Part shown: positions 23,345 to 35,400 of the stretch, one piece after another
How positions within the stretch are numbered: position 1 is the first letter of the stretch
Layout of the letters: each line of letters starts with the position of its first letter
Source: Geosiphon pyriformis
Taxonomy: Eukaryota > Glomeromycota > Glomeromycetes > Archaeosporales > Geosiphonaceae
DNA length: 64,000 nt
Assembly: GCA_016748015.1 (NCBI GenBank)
Contig: JAAOMT010000525.1
Location: 252,625-316,624 of the forward strand
Direction of reading: 5' to 3'
Translations under genes and position numbers: made by a program
Notes under the pieces: generated by a model
The model's database searches: none
Told to the model about the DNA's origin: nothing
What the model saw: the letters and a program-made list of their open reading frames with translations, nothing else

Positions 23345-24046
23345 TGTTACAGTTGAAACTTATACTTCTTATTAATTATTACATGTATTAGTTATTGATG
23401 TCATTAGCCACTCTATTTTTAGAAAGTGATCATTGACCTAATCATTAACCTGATTATTGACCTGATCATTGACCTAGTTGTTAACCTAATTATTGACCAC
23501 TTTTGATAGCTATATAAGCAATGAATCTTTTAGCTATAAAAAAGTATGAAGAAATAAAGAAATGAAAAAATCAAAAGAAATAAATAAATAAAATAACAAC
23601 TTTCATCTCAATCATTCTCTTATTGCTAAATTCTTTTTCCCTACTTTCAAGTATCTGAACATCTTAAAGATAAAAAATTACTTGTTGGTTATTCTTTATT
23701 CTTTTTCTGAAACGTGTAATTGCAGCATTTTGAAGATTATTGAATAAAATGTGACTGAAGAGCATATTTGATACTTGATATTAAATTCTAAGAGTGCTGA
23801 TGTAAAGCATAGAATTATACCAAGTGTGATCATTTGTTGACAATACAGACTATCTTTCTACCTTCAGATTCTCCAATTATCTTTGAAAAGAATAGTGACT
23901 GAGATATTTTATAAGACTAATCTCACACATTGAATCCATACTTATTCAATTTGCTCTTTAAAGTTGAATTTACTTTGATTTTTTTCATCACTCTACAATC
24001 CTGTTCTCCTTTGTTATTCATTAGCTTGTTATTCTAACCCATAACA
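23345..24046 (+). repeat. 5' LTR, family A
   Basis: Begins TGTTACAG and ends CATAACA. It contains about six 12-bp units of the type CTGATCATTGAC (about 23,428-23,508), then a TATATAAG box at 23,511 and AATAAA-rich sequence near 23,580. A 3' partner lies at 30,423-31,192. Confidence 0.9.
23511..23518 (+). promoter_or_regulatory. LTR TATA box
   Basis: TATATAAG directly after the minisatellite. It is conserved in the 3' LTR at 30,649 and, in mutated form, in the decayed LTR near 10,500. It probably sets the start of the element's genomic RNA. Confidence 0.55.
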
Positions 24047-24052
24047 TAAAAG

Positions 24053-24069
24053 TGGTGCTCCCTGTGAGG
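24053..24069 (+). promoter_or_regulatory. Primer-binding site, family A
   Basis: TGGTGCTCCCTGTGAGG starts with the TGG that pairs with a tRNA CCA end. The same site, with transitions only, occurs in the family B element (48,110-48,125) and in decayed copies at 10,928 and before 51,350. I cannot name the tRNA. Confidence 0.7.
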
Positions 24070-24630
24070 TTGTCAAAATCCACTTTGTTTTTTATTGTAT
24101 AGGTAATTATTCATACCTGCCACAACAATCAGAAGAACACTTTAAAGCACACAACAAAAATGATCTAGATTTTATTGAATTCAATCTTTTGTCCTTTTGC
24201 TTAATTTGCTTTCTCATTGAAAAACAATTCAGCAGACAATTCCAAGACTTTTGGAACTCTTCAGTTTGCACTCATTTTTTAAGTTTAAAGCTTGTGAAGT
24301 AAGGAATAAACCTCAAATGTCTGGTTTCTGAATGAGCATTCAGCTGAAACCTACACAGCTTATACAACCTATTACTTTAACCAAGCTTTTTTTGAAGACA
24401 ACTTTGAAGAAAGAAACAACAGTATCAATTAGCTCTTATATTCTGTAATCTTTGAACAACAGCCCTCTGATTTGAAATATCTGAATCATCAAATCCACAT
24501 TTGGATTGCTGCTCATTAATCAACAGAAACTCCTCTTGAAACAGAAGAAGAAAGCTATTAAACTGCTCTTGTTTTTGATCTTTTTTCAAGTGAATTAAAA
24601 CACTCTACACAAACTGTTACACCTGAACCA

Positions 24631-25700
24631 ATGGCTCAAGAACCTTTACAACAAAACATTCTGATTGCCCTCCAAGGTATACAGACTGCTTTAGGACAAA
24701 GAAACAACACCCTATTACTATTAATCAGAGATGATGCCCAAGATCCAATCAAATGGCTAGATGATTTTGAGAAAACTGCCACAGTAAACCAATATAATAA
24801 TGAATACAAGTTTTAAATCGTTGGTGGCTACCTCTAAGGCTCTCCTGCTACTTGGTTCTTACAAAAAATTAATGCCAATGCTCAACAAAAAATTATTAGA
24901 TAGGCACCAGCAAATGCTAGAAAAGACAACATCTCTTTTACTATTCAGTTTGAAACAAAATTCAGAATTCCAATATTAATATCCAAATGGCACATGGAAC
25001 TGGAAAGAAAAACCCAAAGCCCTAGAGAAGTAGTGACAAAATATGCCAAAGCAATAAGAAAACTTATTAAATGAGTAGATTCTGGAAGAAATTGGACAGA
25101 AGAGCAGAAAATACATTCCTTCACAAAAGAATTGAGAACTGATCTATCATATGCTCTTTGGCCTCTCTTGGCTTTAAAAAACAACCCAACAATGGACATG
25201 GCCATTGAACTTGCCCAATGAATTGAAAACAACCAAAGGATGCATTTGGGATCCATGCTTCTGCTTCTATTATGGCTCCTGCTCCACAAATGGCTGCGAC
25301 CTTTTTTGCTGCCCAAACTTAAAACCCAAATGAACATTTAATAGATAGGCTCACAGCAAATCTTGCCTGACTATTAGAACCTTTGGCCCAAGCAGTTAAA
25401 GAAAATCAACAACTCCAAAGACCCAGATTTGAACTTTGCTTCAATCAGCCTCAACAACCACCATATCAAAGACAGCAAAATTGTGATCCACCTGTGTGCT
25501 ATTGCTGTGGACTAACTGAACACTTTTTAAGAAACTGCAACAATCCTCTATTGTCCCCTCCAGCTCTTAAAAACAATGACAATCAAAACAACAGAACCAC
25601 CAACAATAATGTTCCCAACCAAAGACCCAATCATGCCAACATCAATTTCTTTAGAGAGGATCCCCTAGTTGAAGCCACTGTTTATCAGCCTTTAAACTAG
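24631..25700 (+). pseudogene. gag: gag (capsid/nucleocapsid) of family A element, inactivated
   Basis: Starts at ATG 24631 (MAQEPLQQNILIALQGIQ) and has the Gag capsid signature DPIKWLDDFEKTA. TAA after codon 61 breaks the frame, and further stops at about 24,833, 24,900, 25,072 and 25,218 plus a frame change follow. Capsid sequence continues (SPREVVTKYAKAIRKLIK). The final segment has an intact CX2CX4HX4C zinc knuckle at 25,497-25,538 (CYCCGLTEHFLRNC), which in active elements packages RNA. Several stops sit where Trp or Arg is expected, one transition away from TGG or CGA. Confidence 0.85.
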
Positions 25701-25786
25701 TAGGTGCACTTCCAAAGGGTAAGAGTGCAAGCCAATCAGAAAAAAACTTTTTTTATGCTTTTAACCTAACTGATAATGATTATGAT

Positions 25787-26515
25787 ATGGATGAACTAGC
25801 AATCAACACCTCTGAATCAACCAGAAAGAAGAAGAAAGCCAAGGCTAACTTTATCTTAGACCCAAACAAAACATTCAAATCATCTGCTAACAACAACAAG
25901 CCACCAAAGGTTAAAGTTTTTAAAAATTTTCCAAAGTTAGAACCCCTAAAAATTGTACAAAAATCTGAATTCTATTTTGTTGTTAAAGATTTCATAAAAA
26001 CCCCAGCACACATTACATTTGGCCAACTAATGACTCATCCACAGTTTAGAAAAGATCTTCACAAATCATTGATACCAAAGAAGAAAACACCAAAGACCAA
26101 TAAATGCCCATGTCAAGCTGGACTTGCTGACAACAGCAATGTTACCCCTCTGATTTGCAAAGCCCAAGTGGCTGGCTACTTTATTGACTTGATTCTAGAC
26201 AGTGAATTATCTGTCAGTGTAATTGCCAAACACTTTCTGGAAGCCATTGGAAGAAAAATTGATGAGCCTTCCACAAGACCAATAACTAATGTACATGGTG
26301 ACAAGAAGAAAAGTCTGGGCATAGCCAAAGCTATTCCTGTCCACATCAATAGTATCAGCATTGAAACAGATATGGAAGTATCTGAAGCAAAAAAGTACAT
26401 CATCATTGTTGGTAATAAATGGTTTAAAAAAGCCAAAGCACTACTTGACTATAAACTTTGTAAGCTAACCATCAGATATAGTGAGAAACCCATTGTGGTT
26501 AAATGCCGACATTGA
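25787..26515 (+). pseudogene. pol: Protease region of family A pol, active site lost
   Basis: A 242-codon open stretch. The retropepsin flap-side sequence LILDSELSVSVIAKHFLEAIG lies at about 26,190-26,250. The catalytic triplet expected as DSG or DTG is DSE (26,198-26,206), a GGA-to-GAA change, so the protease should be dead although the frame is open. The downstream VGNKWFKKAKALLDY matches the end of gypsy proteases. Confidence 0.8.
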
Positions 26516-27060
26516 ACAACTCCTCCAGTACCCAAGCAGAACCAAAAAGAAGAACAATCAGATGAATCAGATAATAATGAGAGCAATGATGAAAAAGATC
26601 AAAAAGAACCAGAAGAAACTGCTGAACTTGTTTATACCATCTTCACCAGCAATAGCAAGCCACTGGACAATGTTAAAGCTAACAAAGAAGAAATCATGGT
26701 AAATGGCAAACTAATTTGCTGGCCCTACTATGATATCCTCAGAAGAATCTTTGACAAGAAACCTAGCAAGAAAGCAAAATACAGTTATTGGTGTTATGGC
26801 TTTTGTGCACAGTACTAGTGTAATAAACCTTTGTATTCACCAAGTGATGAATGCAAATCCTGCTTAATCTACTACAAAGATTGGAAACCAATTAGCTTAA
26901 TACCTTAAGAAGAACTTAAAGAAATACAAAAGTTTTTTGAGAATGAACCACCTAAAATCCAATCACTAGTTGTAGAACAAAGAAAACCTTTCCCTAAAGA
27001 AAAAAAAGTAAACATTGAAAATCTGTTGCCTAGAAATAGCCTAGTTATCTCAAAAGAAAG
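26516..27060 (+). pseudogene. pol: Protease-RT linker with Cys-rich segment
   Basis: Acidic sequence is followed by a Cys cluster near 26,785-26,870 (WCYGFC, then CNKPLYS and ECKSC). This may be a zinc-binding motif between protease and RT. It is interrupted by stops at about 26,817 and 26,908. Such a motif is not standard in Ty3 pol; its role is unknown. Confidence 0.55.
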
Positions 27061-27870
27061 TGATGCCCTTGGACGAACTTATGTGATACAATACACTATC
27101 ACCACCAAAGAAACTTACCTTATCCATTTGAAGCCTTATCAATTCAATTGACACAATAATGAGTTTATCAAAAAAGAGATAAACCGGATAAAAGATCTTG
27201 AATTCATATAAGAAACCAAGAGTAAATGGGCTTTTCCAGTTGTAGTGGTATCCAAGAAAGGTGGAACCCTACACTTCTGTGTTGACTACTACCAATTAAA
27301 TGCCATTACTATAAGAGACATGTACTCACTTCCCAAAATTGATGCAATGCTAGATAAATTCAATGGTGCTGCTTTCTTCTCAACCATTGACTTAACTGCT
27401 GGATTCGGGCAAGTAGAGATGAATTCAAAAAGCAGAAAGAAAACTGCTTTTATCACCAAGTATGGCATCTATGAATTCACAGTCATGTCTTTTGGTCTCA
27501 CCAATGCTCCTTCCACCTTTCAATGTTTGATAGACAAAGTATTTGAATCAGTAAAAAAAAACTTTGTCTGGTCTACTTAGATGACATAATAGTCTACTCA
27601 AAAATCTGGGATGAACATCTTGAACATTAACAGAAGGTTTTTGACCTGCTCAGAAATGCTGGCCTTAAGATTAACCCAATTAAATCTTTCTTTGGACATC
27701 AATTCACCCAGTTTCTTGGTCATTTGATTACAAAAGATGGAATCTTCCCTGATCCAGCTAAAGTTAAAAAAGTTCAGAACATTAGACAATTAATAAATGT
27801 TCTTGAACTATGCTCTTTTCTTGGTTTGGCCTTTTACTATCACAAATTTGTAAAGGATTTCTCCAAAATT
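27061..27870 (+). pseudogene. pol: Reverse transcriptase of family A pol, inactivated
   Basis: The domains follow the Ty3 order: PVVVVSKKGGTLHFCVDYYQLN, then SLPKIDAML, AFFSTIDLTAGFGQVEM, KTAFITKYGIYEF and MSFGLTNAPSTFQ. The catalytic box YLDD is intact (27,574-27,585), but a one-base frameshift in the A-run just before it separates it from the fingers. Stops occur at 27,210 and 27,628. The thumb continues with FLGHLITKDGIF. Confidence 0.88.
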
Positions 27871-27899
27871 GCCTTTTTTCTCAATCAGCTACTCAAGAA

Positions 27900-28390
27900 A
27901 AATGTCAATTATTACTGGAGCACTTATCAACAAAAAGCTTTTGAAATTCTGAAGGAAAAACTTGTTACTGAACCAATTCTCAAGCAACCTAATCTAGACC
28001 AACCTTTCATCCTCCACACTAATACATCTGGCTATGGACTTGGTGCTGTTTTTTCACAGAAAGATGAAAATGACAGAAAACATGCCATAGCATATGCCAG
28101 TAGATTCTTTACACCAGCAGAAAAAAACTATTCAGTTACCAAACAGGAATACTTAGCAGTAGTCTGGGCTACTAATTACTGGGATCAATATCTTTTTGGT
28201 GCAAAATTCTTAGTGATAACAGATTATCAAGCCTTGGTTTGGCTCCACAATAAAAAGAAGCTAGAACACAAATGAATAAATTGCTGGATATTCCACTTGG
28301 ATAAATTCAACTATGATATTCAACACCACAAAGAAGCAAATCATCAAAATGCTAACACTCTTTTTAGACTTACCATCCAGTAATAATACA
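27900..28390 (+). pseudogene. pol: RNase H of family A pol, catalytic Asp lost
   Basis: FILHTNTSGYGLGAVFSQ is the first RNase H motif; the catalytic Asp of the expected TDAS-type box is Asn (AAT at 28,021-28,023, a G-to-A change). EYLAVVWA and ITDYQALVWLHN carry the other motifs. TGA at 28,273-28,275 stands where Trp is expected after EHK. Confidence 0.85.
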
Positions 28391-28454
28391 ACCTCTTAAA
28401 CCAAATCAACTTAATTATTAATTCTTTCATAAACAAACATAATAATGGACTTGA

Positions 28455-29695
28455 ACAACTACTCTGCTTTAATGAAATTTTTGGGTAAAGGACAATATCC
28501 ACCAGAATACACCTGATAGCAAAGAGAAAAATTGTGCAAACAATCAAATTTCTATTTAATCTATCAGAACCAATTATACAAAAGAAACAAAAAAGATCCT
28601 GACTGCCCCCAGAGAGTCATTAGATTTGAAAAAAGAGAATTTGTAATATACAACATGCACATTGACCCATTAGTTGGACACTTTGGAAAAACAAAAACAA
28701 TTCAGAAAATTTTAGCTTGCTATTATTGACCTACCTTGGGAAAAGACATTGCTGAATACATTAAAACCTGTGACATCTGCCAAAGAAGAGGCAAACCCAA
28801 TCACAAAAAAGATATCCATCCAATCTCTATTGGTCAACCATTTGACAGAATTGGTATAGATGTTGTTAAATCTTTAACAATCACTCCTAATGGCAACAGA
28901 TATATTATTACAGCTACTGACTATCTTACAAAGTGGGTAGAAGCAAGAGCCACCCCAGATCAAACAGCAGTCTCAATAGCCAATTTCATTTATGAAGATA
29001 TCATCTGCCATTATGGCTGTTCCAAAAAACTTTTATCTGATAGAAGAAGAGCTTTTCTCAATACACTGGTTGAAGAACTTTGCAGAAAAATGAGAATACA
29101 TTATAAAATTTCCTTCCTTTATTACCTTCAAACAAATGGCCTAGTGGAATGTTTCAATAGAACATTATGTGAAACCCTAGCCAAAACTAATGAAGAAACA
29201 AACTTATGGAACAAAGTACTGTCTTCAGCTTTGTTTGCTTATAGAAATGTGAATTATAACATAACAAGTTATGAACCTTTTTATCTGCTCTATGGATACA
29301 TGGCAACACTATCAATAGAAACTGATATTGAAACAATACCCTTTGAAGAGATCACAATAGGGAATTACAAAGCCATTTTGTAAAGAAAACTTGGTACCAT
29401 TCTTGACTTCTTGGTAAAAGCACAAATAATTGCTTTTAAAAAGATAAAACAATTCCAAGAAAAGCTTAAAAAAAAAACCTATAAAACACTTTCTTTAAGT
29501 GTTGGTGACTTGGTACTAGAATACTGTTCTAACAGAAACAATATTTATGGTGATAAATTTTCTAACTAGTGAAAAGGACCCTTTATAGTCAACAAAGTCT
29601 TGAACAATGGTTTTTATATTCTTCAAGATCAATTCAGAACAATCTTCAATAATTATCTTGTTCATGGTACACGACTCAAGAAATATCATAAACGA
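28455..29695 (+). pseudogene. pol: Integrase of family A pol, inactivated
   Basis: An HHCC zinc-binding module (HIDPLVGHFGKTK ... CDICQRR) is split by TGA at 28,727 at a position where Trp is expected. The core retains the DDE residues: GIDVV, LLSDRR and VECFN. The neighbours carry transition-type changes (R for G after SDR, C for R after VE). A basic C-terminal region ends in LKKYHKRPNW before the next frame. Confidence 0.86.
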
Positions 29696-29796
29696 CCTAA
29701 TTGGCTGCCTGTTGTGGTAATACTAACTCAAATAATCAGCAAAAATCAAGTATAAATAAATGCACCATTCCCAAAACAGAGGTATCTTCAATCGAC

Positions 29797-30453
29797 ATGA
29801 ACAATTATTTTCTGGATCAAAACATTCAAAACATCTTCTATACTCTTCATGAGTATTGGATCAAAAACTATCTAAATGCTAGTCTGATCATTGGAAAACA
29901 AACCACCATAACCAATAATAGTAGAACATATACTATTATTAAACCAAAGAAAACTACTATCAGAAGAGAAAAAATTGATAGTAAAATAGATAAATATCTG
30001 TTGAAAAGTATAACAGCAGTTATACTTCCACCTTCCAACACAATTAAAAAAACACTTCAAGAAATCTTACCCATAGACAAAAACTTGTCATATGGAAGGC
30101 AATTAAAACTCTATGGTCGCCTTGGTGAAATCATAGAGGATATAAAACTCATGAAGAAAACAACTTCAGAGATACAGACAGAAATTTTGGGCATTATATG
30201 GTTAGATGTCTCAAGAGTTTTAACTATTGCTAGAAGAGCCAAAACTTTAATACAAAGATTTGGTTTCTTGAATACAAAACTCATTTTGCCTCAAGCATTA
30301 TATACTTTATCCACAAAAGACTTCAACAAACTAGTTAGTCTTGAGTTAGATAAAACCCTTCCAATAGATTACACCATAAATAGCTTGATTTTGCCAGAGC
30401 TTAATCTCTTTAGAGAAGATAATGTTATGGTTGAAACTTATATTTCTTATTAA
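29797..30453 (+). CDS. Unknown ORF in env-like position of family A element
   Basis: An open frame of 218 codons from ATG 29797. The frame itself is open from 29,701, after a TAA. It lies after integrase and ends 31 nt inside the 3' LTR. It is rich in Ile, Lys and Thr, with no signal peptide, membrane helix or glycosylation cluster, so it is not an obvious envelope. It includes AVILPPSNTIKKTLQEILP, YGRQLKLYGRLGEI and LILPQALYTLSTKDFNKLV, which look like a real folded protein rather than chance. It has no internal stop, although the rest of the element is littered with them. I do not recognise the family; it could be an accessory or captured gene. Confidence 0.6.
   Translation: MNNYFLDQNIQNIFYTLHEYWIKNYLNASLIIGKQTTITNNSRTYTIIKPKKTTIRREKIDSKIDKYLLKSITAVILPPSNTIKKTLQEILPIDKNLSYGRQLKLYGRLGEIIEDIKLMKKTTSEIQTEILGIIWLDVSRVLTIARRAKTLIQRFGFLNTKLILPQALYTLSTKDFNKLVSLELDKTLPIDYTINSLILPELNLFREDNVMVETYISY
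30412..30422 (+). promoter_or_regulatory. Polypurine tract, family A
   Basis: AGAGAAGATAA immediately before the 3' LTR is the expected plus-strand primer site. Confidence 0.6.
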
Positions 30454-31192
30454 TTATCACATGTATTAGCCACTGATGTCATTAGCCACTCTATTTTTAG
30501 AAAGTAATCATTAATCTAATCAATAACCTGACTATTAATCTGATCATTAATTTAATTATTGACTTGATCAATGATCTGATCATTAATCTAATTATTGACC
30601 TGATCATTGATCTAGTCGTTGACCTGATCATTAACTACTTTTGACAGCTATATAAGCGATGAACCTTTTAGCTATAGAAAAGTATGAAAAAATAAAAAAA
30701 TGAAAAAATGAAAAAATCAAAAGAAATAAATAAATAAAATAACAACTTTCATTTCAATCATTCTCTTATTGCTAAATTTTCTTTTCCTACTTTCAAGTAT
30801 CTGAACATCTTAAAGATAAAAAATTACTTGTTGGTTATTTTTTACCCTTTTCCTGAAACATGTAATTGCAGTATTTTGAAGATTATTGAATAAAATGTAA
30901 CTAAAGAGCACATCTGATACTTGATATTAAATTCTAAGAGTGCTGACATAAGACATAGAATTATACCAAGTGTGATTATTTGTTGACAGTACAGACTATC
31001 TTTCTACCTTCAGATTCCCCAGTTACCTTTAAAAAGAATAGTGACTGAGATATTTTATGAAACTGATCTCACATATTGAATCCATACTTATTTAATTCAC
31101 TCTTTGAAGTTGAATTCATTTTGATTCCTTTCATTACCTTACAATTCTGTTCTCCTTTGCTATCCATTAGCTTGTTATTCCAACCCATAACA
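30423..31192 (+). repeat. 3' LTR, family A
   Basis: Starts TGTTATGG and ends CCCATAACA. It is 68 bp longer than the 5' LTR, because the 12-bp minisatellite (about 30,505-30,637) has five or six more units. Other differences are scattered, mostly transitions. Confidence 0.9.
30505..30637 (+). repeat. 12-bp minisatellite in LTR
   Basis: About eleven degenerate units of CTGATCATTGAC type, with variants carrying AATT or TGAT cores. The same array is shorter in the 5' LTR and decayed in the other LTRs. Confidence 0.8.
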
Positions 31193-32390
31193 ATATCATA
31201 AAATATCTTAGTTTTCTTAGTTATTTCTTAATTATTTTACAATTAATCTTAATATTTCTAATATTTCCAAAAATTTTTTTAATATTTCTAGAATTTTTAT
31301 TATTATATTATTTTATAATTTTAATATTTTATTAAATATTTAATATTATTATTACTTTTGCTATTTTTTATTAAAATAATATTAAAATCTTTAAAATTGT
31401 TATTGTTATTATTATGTTTGAATTATTGTTGATGTTGAATTATTTTTAAAAACTTTATTTAATATTAATACATAACAATAATTGGTTTTTTGTTATATTA
31501 AATAATAAATTTACAAAAATTATAATCTAACAAAATCTTGGGTTTTTTTAACTACTTGTTTTTTATAATTATAATGTATTTTTGCTTTAAATTTTTTTTA
31601 TCTTTTTAATACATATTTTATTGATTTATGCAATATAGTTTTGGCAATTTTTAATTCTTTTTTCTTATTATTGTGTACATTGGTTATTAATTATATTAAA
31701 AGTTTTTTTAACTATTTCTAAAAATAATAAATTATTATATTAACTAAGAAGTAATTATTTAAAATAATGATCATAAATATTTAATTACTTAACAAAATAG
31801 AGAGATAATATTGTCATTATTAATAAAAACTGCTTGACAAAAATATTTATTGGTTTTTATATTTTTTTAAAAATCAATAATTTTTGTAAATTTTTTAAAA
31901 CCATAAATGTATTATAAGTTAGCCAAATATTAAGTAAGCAAAAGTTTCATAAAATTTTTGACTATTAAAAAAAATCTGACTTCTGAACTATTTTTAAGAA
32001 TTTTAACTTAAATAAATTTTTAGATATTTTTGTTTTTAATGCTTTATTTTTGTTATTAAATATTAAAATAAGTGTATTAAAATTAAAATCAAAGCTAAAT
32101 TTTTATTTTTTAAACTTGTATAGCAAAATAATTTGAGATTTATACCTTGTATTTTAGTATTGTTGTTAAATAAATTAAAATTAAACAAAAGTTTTTTGGA
32201 CTTGTACTTTTATTCTTGAAAAGTGTATTTATTAATATAAAAATTAATATTTAGTTGCTTTAACTAGAAATTATTTCCAAAAAAAGTTTATTTAAATCTG
32301 GTTGGGTCTTTAATTATTATTATTTTCGAGATTTAAAAAACTTCCTTAAGACTTTTTAAGCAACAATAAAAGCATTGTAAAATTATTGTA
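31193..32390. other. AT-rich decayed sequence between gypsy A and LINE
   Basis: No CpG of note and no usable frame. Probably older transposon DNA into which both neighbours inserted; not assigned. Confidence 0.4.
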
Positions 32391-32449
32391 TTTTTTTTTT
32401 TATTAATAAGTATGACTCAACCACTATTTAACATACAGAAACATAATTA

Positions 32450-35400
32450 AAAAATCCAACTAAATGTGGCTTATGTGCCTGTTATATGTGACTAACCACT
32501 CTGACCAGTCTAAACTATACTATGTACTTATAAAAACTTTTACATCATTATTAATATCTGAAAAAAAATTACACAACTTATGCAAACCAAAACTAATAGC
32601 AAAAGACTTAAAATACCAAGCAGCTAAACAGTTCTTCCAGACAAAAAACCTGAATTCTCATTCAAAGGCACATTAATCAAGCCAATATCTTTAGTTAGAT
32701 CAGTCTTTTTTAATCCTACCCTGAATTTAGCCCTGAACAATTACAATTCACTCCAATGTTTTTTAGCCAAATCATGAATAAAATTAACCATCACTTATAG
32801 TGCCTTTTTCTAATTATTGAAAATATTAATTGTTTTGTCCACCCATTTTTTAAAAACAAAACTCTTATACAAAACTATATAAACATTAATGTTCAAGATT
32901 CCAAAAAAAAGTGAATATAGCATCTTAGAAAACAATATATAGCTATTATTTGTCAGAGATTTCCAGAGTTAAACATGATCCAATAAAATATTAGTCTGTG
33001 TATTAGAGTTTTTTGGACAAGTAAAAACGTGATTAGGTAGTTCAATATTACCACAAGACAAATATAACACACTCAGATATATTTTGTTATAAAGTTTCTT
33101 TGTTATCATAGTTAATAGTCTTCTGTAAACAGTCTTTATTATATAAGTATAAAGAATGGCAAAAGCTCTGCTTATAAACTCAGTCAGCATGTGTAAATTT
33201 GGATGTCAAACTGCAGCAGTACTAATCCAATCAAAGATTTATTTACTATCTTGGCACTAGGACCAGCTTTCTATTGAACACAATATATAAACTAATAAAC
33301 ATTTCGAACAAAATGACAAATATTCTTAGAAACAATTTGGCCATTAGCCATTATAAATCTTTTATGAATTTTTACAAAAAACAACAAACCAGAATATATA
33401 GCTTTGCTCATTAGAATATCAGTTTTATCATTGCCCAAAATCCCTGAATGCCCCTTGATCTTTATTAATTTAACAGAAATGTTTTTAATTCTAATCAAAT
33501 TAGCAATATAATGTTTCTTTACTCAACACTTATTACAAAAATTTGGACAATTCAGCATGAGTTCTAAAACACATGTATTCAATATAACTTGACTATCTAA
33601 ATGCACAATTACAAAGCAATTAAAAAGAACACACTCTAAAGTTAAAGCTATTACCTGCAATTTAGTTAATATAGAAAATAACAGCCTATGTACTTCAATA
33701 CTTATGCCTATCCCAATATCTGAAAAGTAAGTCACTGTTCTACTAGAAATTTTCAACATACTTAAATGTTTCAAAGAGCTATCTGTATACACACTGAAGC
33801 TATCTGTCTATAGTTTATGTAAACTATTATAAATATTTAGAAAGGCATTTGAATATAATAGATCTGAATAATCCAAATTAAAGACTGACACAACAAAAAC
33901 AATTGAAAGTTTGTCTATATAAAATAAAGCTTTTTTAAATCACAAAAAAGCTAGGCCCCTAGAATCTAATATCTTTTAGTGATAAAAAGTTTTTCACTTT
34001 ATTAAAACTTCATATCTATTTAGTAATCTATTACCAAAAGTAATACTAAAATGCTTCAAAAAGCAAACCACACTGAAATAAAAATAATTTCCTAAAATTT
34101 CAGACATAGAAAAGTGGCCAGAACCATAGAATATACTAAAAAAATTATTAATTAAAAAGATTCTGTTGTCCAAAAGCACTCTTACTGTATTTATGAAAAA
34201 ATTATTTGAAGAATTGACTATCAATCTGACAAGATGCTGTAGAGAGTTCACAAAAGTCTATTCTAAAATCTGCAAATCCAAAAAACAATGCTTAAACAAC
34301 TGTTTTAAAATTCCAGGTAAGTTAGCAAATACCATTAATATAGCAATCTTACTTTCAGCTTAAGCTGTACAAATGTTTTTAAACTGTAAATAGATAGATA
34401 ATACAGAATTTTGTTGAGGAAATTTTTGAGCAAACTGACTTTTAATCTTAGCTTTTTTCTCATAATAACATCTTATTTTTGACATATCACTTTAAAAACA
34501 AAGCTGAATTGTGTATAATAGCTAACAATAGGCTACAAAACAGCCAAGATCAGATATGAAAATTGTTTATCAGATACAGTCTTCCTAAGAACCAAATTTG
34601 AGAAAAACTTAACATCAAACTGTGCTTTGACAAAACTAGATTTGGACATGTTTTCCATAAAAAGATAGATCTCCAAGTATAATGATGTTTACTGTACTTG
34701 GCTATTAAAATAGGCTGTTCACAAATATGCAAGGAAGCATTACTGATTCTCTGATTAATAAGAATGGCTACCATTTTATTATTGTTAATAAAAATATTAT
34801 TTATCCTAAAAAACTTATTAACAATATCCAAAATATGCTGTATTAAAGTCTAACCATTTTTTATCCAAATTGTGTTGTCAACAAAAGCACCTGTTATGAA
34901 AAAAAAAGATCTGCCTTCACTAGATTTTAATCTGCCTGTCCTTGCCATAAAGTTCATATTAACTTTATAACTACATAAATATTCTTTTCTTTTGACCTTA
35001 CACAACAAAAAATTATAAAAAATTCTCCAAAAGAGCAGTGAAAACATCTTGCTCTAATCAAGCCTATCCAATACTCTGTAACCATTAGAGAAACCAAAAT
35101 CAGTTATTACTTTGTTGACTCTGTCTTTATATATGTATTCAAAAAACTTTATGAATCTGTTACACATTTTAGTATACTTTAAACTAGTCTCTAGATAATA
35201 TTATCTTATTAAATTGTATGCTTTTCACATATTTTAAAGGACAAACCAGATTTTATGGCCTTTTTTCAAAGTATCTTTTATTATTGAGCCAACAGCAAAC
35301 ACAGAAAACTGAGTTGAAGTACCCTTTAGAACAAAAAAATTGTTACTATTGAGGACATTATATTTTGAACAAAAAGAGAAAATATAATCCAATAAAATTT

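Larger units (their letters stand above)
23345..31192 (+). mobile_element. Ty3/gypsy LTR retrotransposon, family A (near complete, inactivated)
   Basis: A 7.85-kb element with LTRs of 702 and 770 bp and inverted ends TGTTATGG...CCCATAACA. It has a primer-binding site 7 nt after the 5' LTR and a purine tract before the 3' LTR. The order gag, protease, RT, RNase H, integrase identifies the Ty3/gypsy group. ATAT flanks both ends (23,341-23,344 and 31,193-31,196), giving a 4-bp target duplication. Many in-frame stops and frameshifts interrupt gag and pol. An open frame of unknown function lies after the integrase. Confidence 0.92.

Noticed and set aside
24631-29690. In-frame TGA at expected Trp codons, suggesting an altered genetic code
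   Set aside because: TAA and TAG also occur at Gln and Trp positions, frameshifts are present, and the host genes use normal stops. Transition-driven decay explains it.
29797-30453. Retroviral-type envelope gene after integrase
   Set aside because: No signal peptide, transmembrane helix, Cys pattern or furin site, so only the position is env-like.
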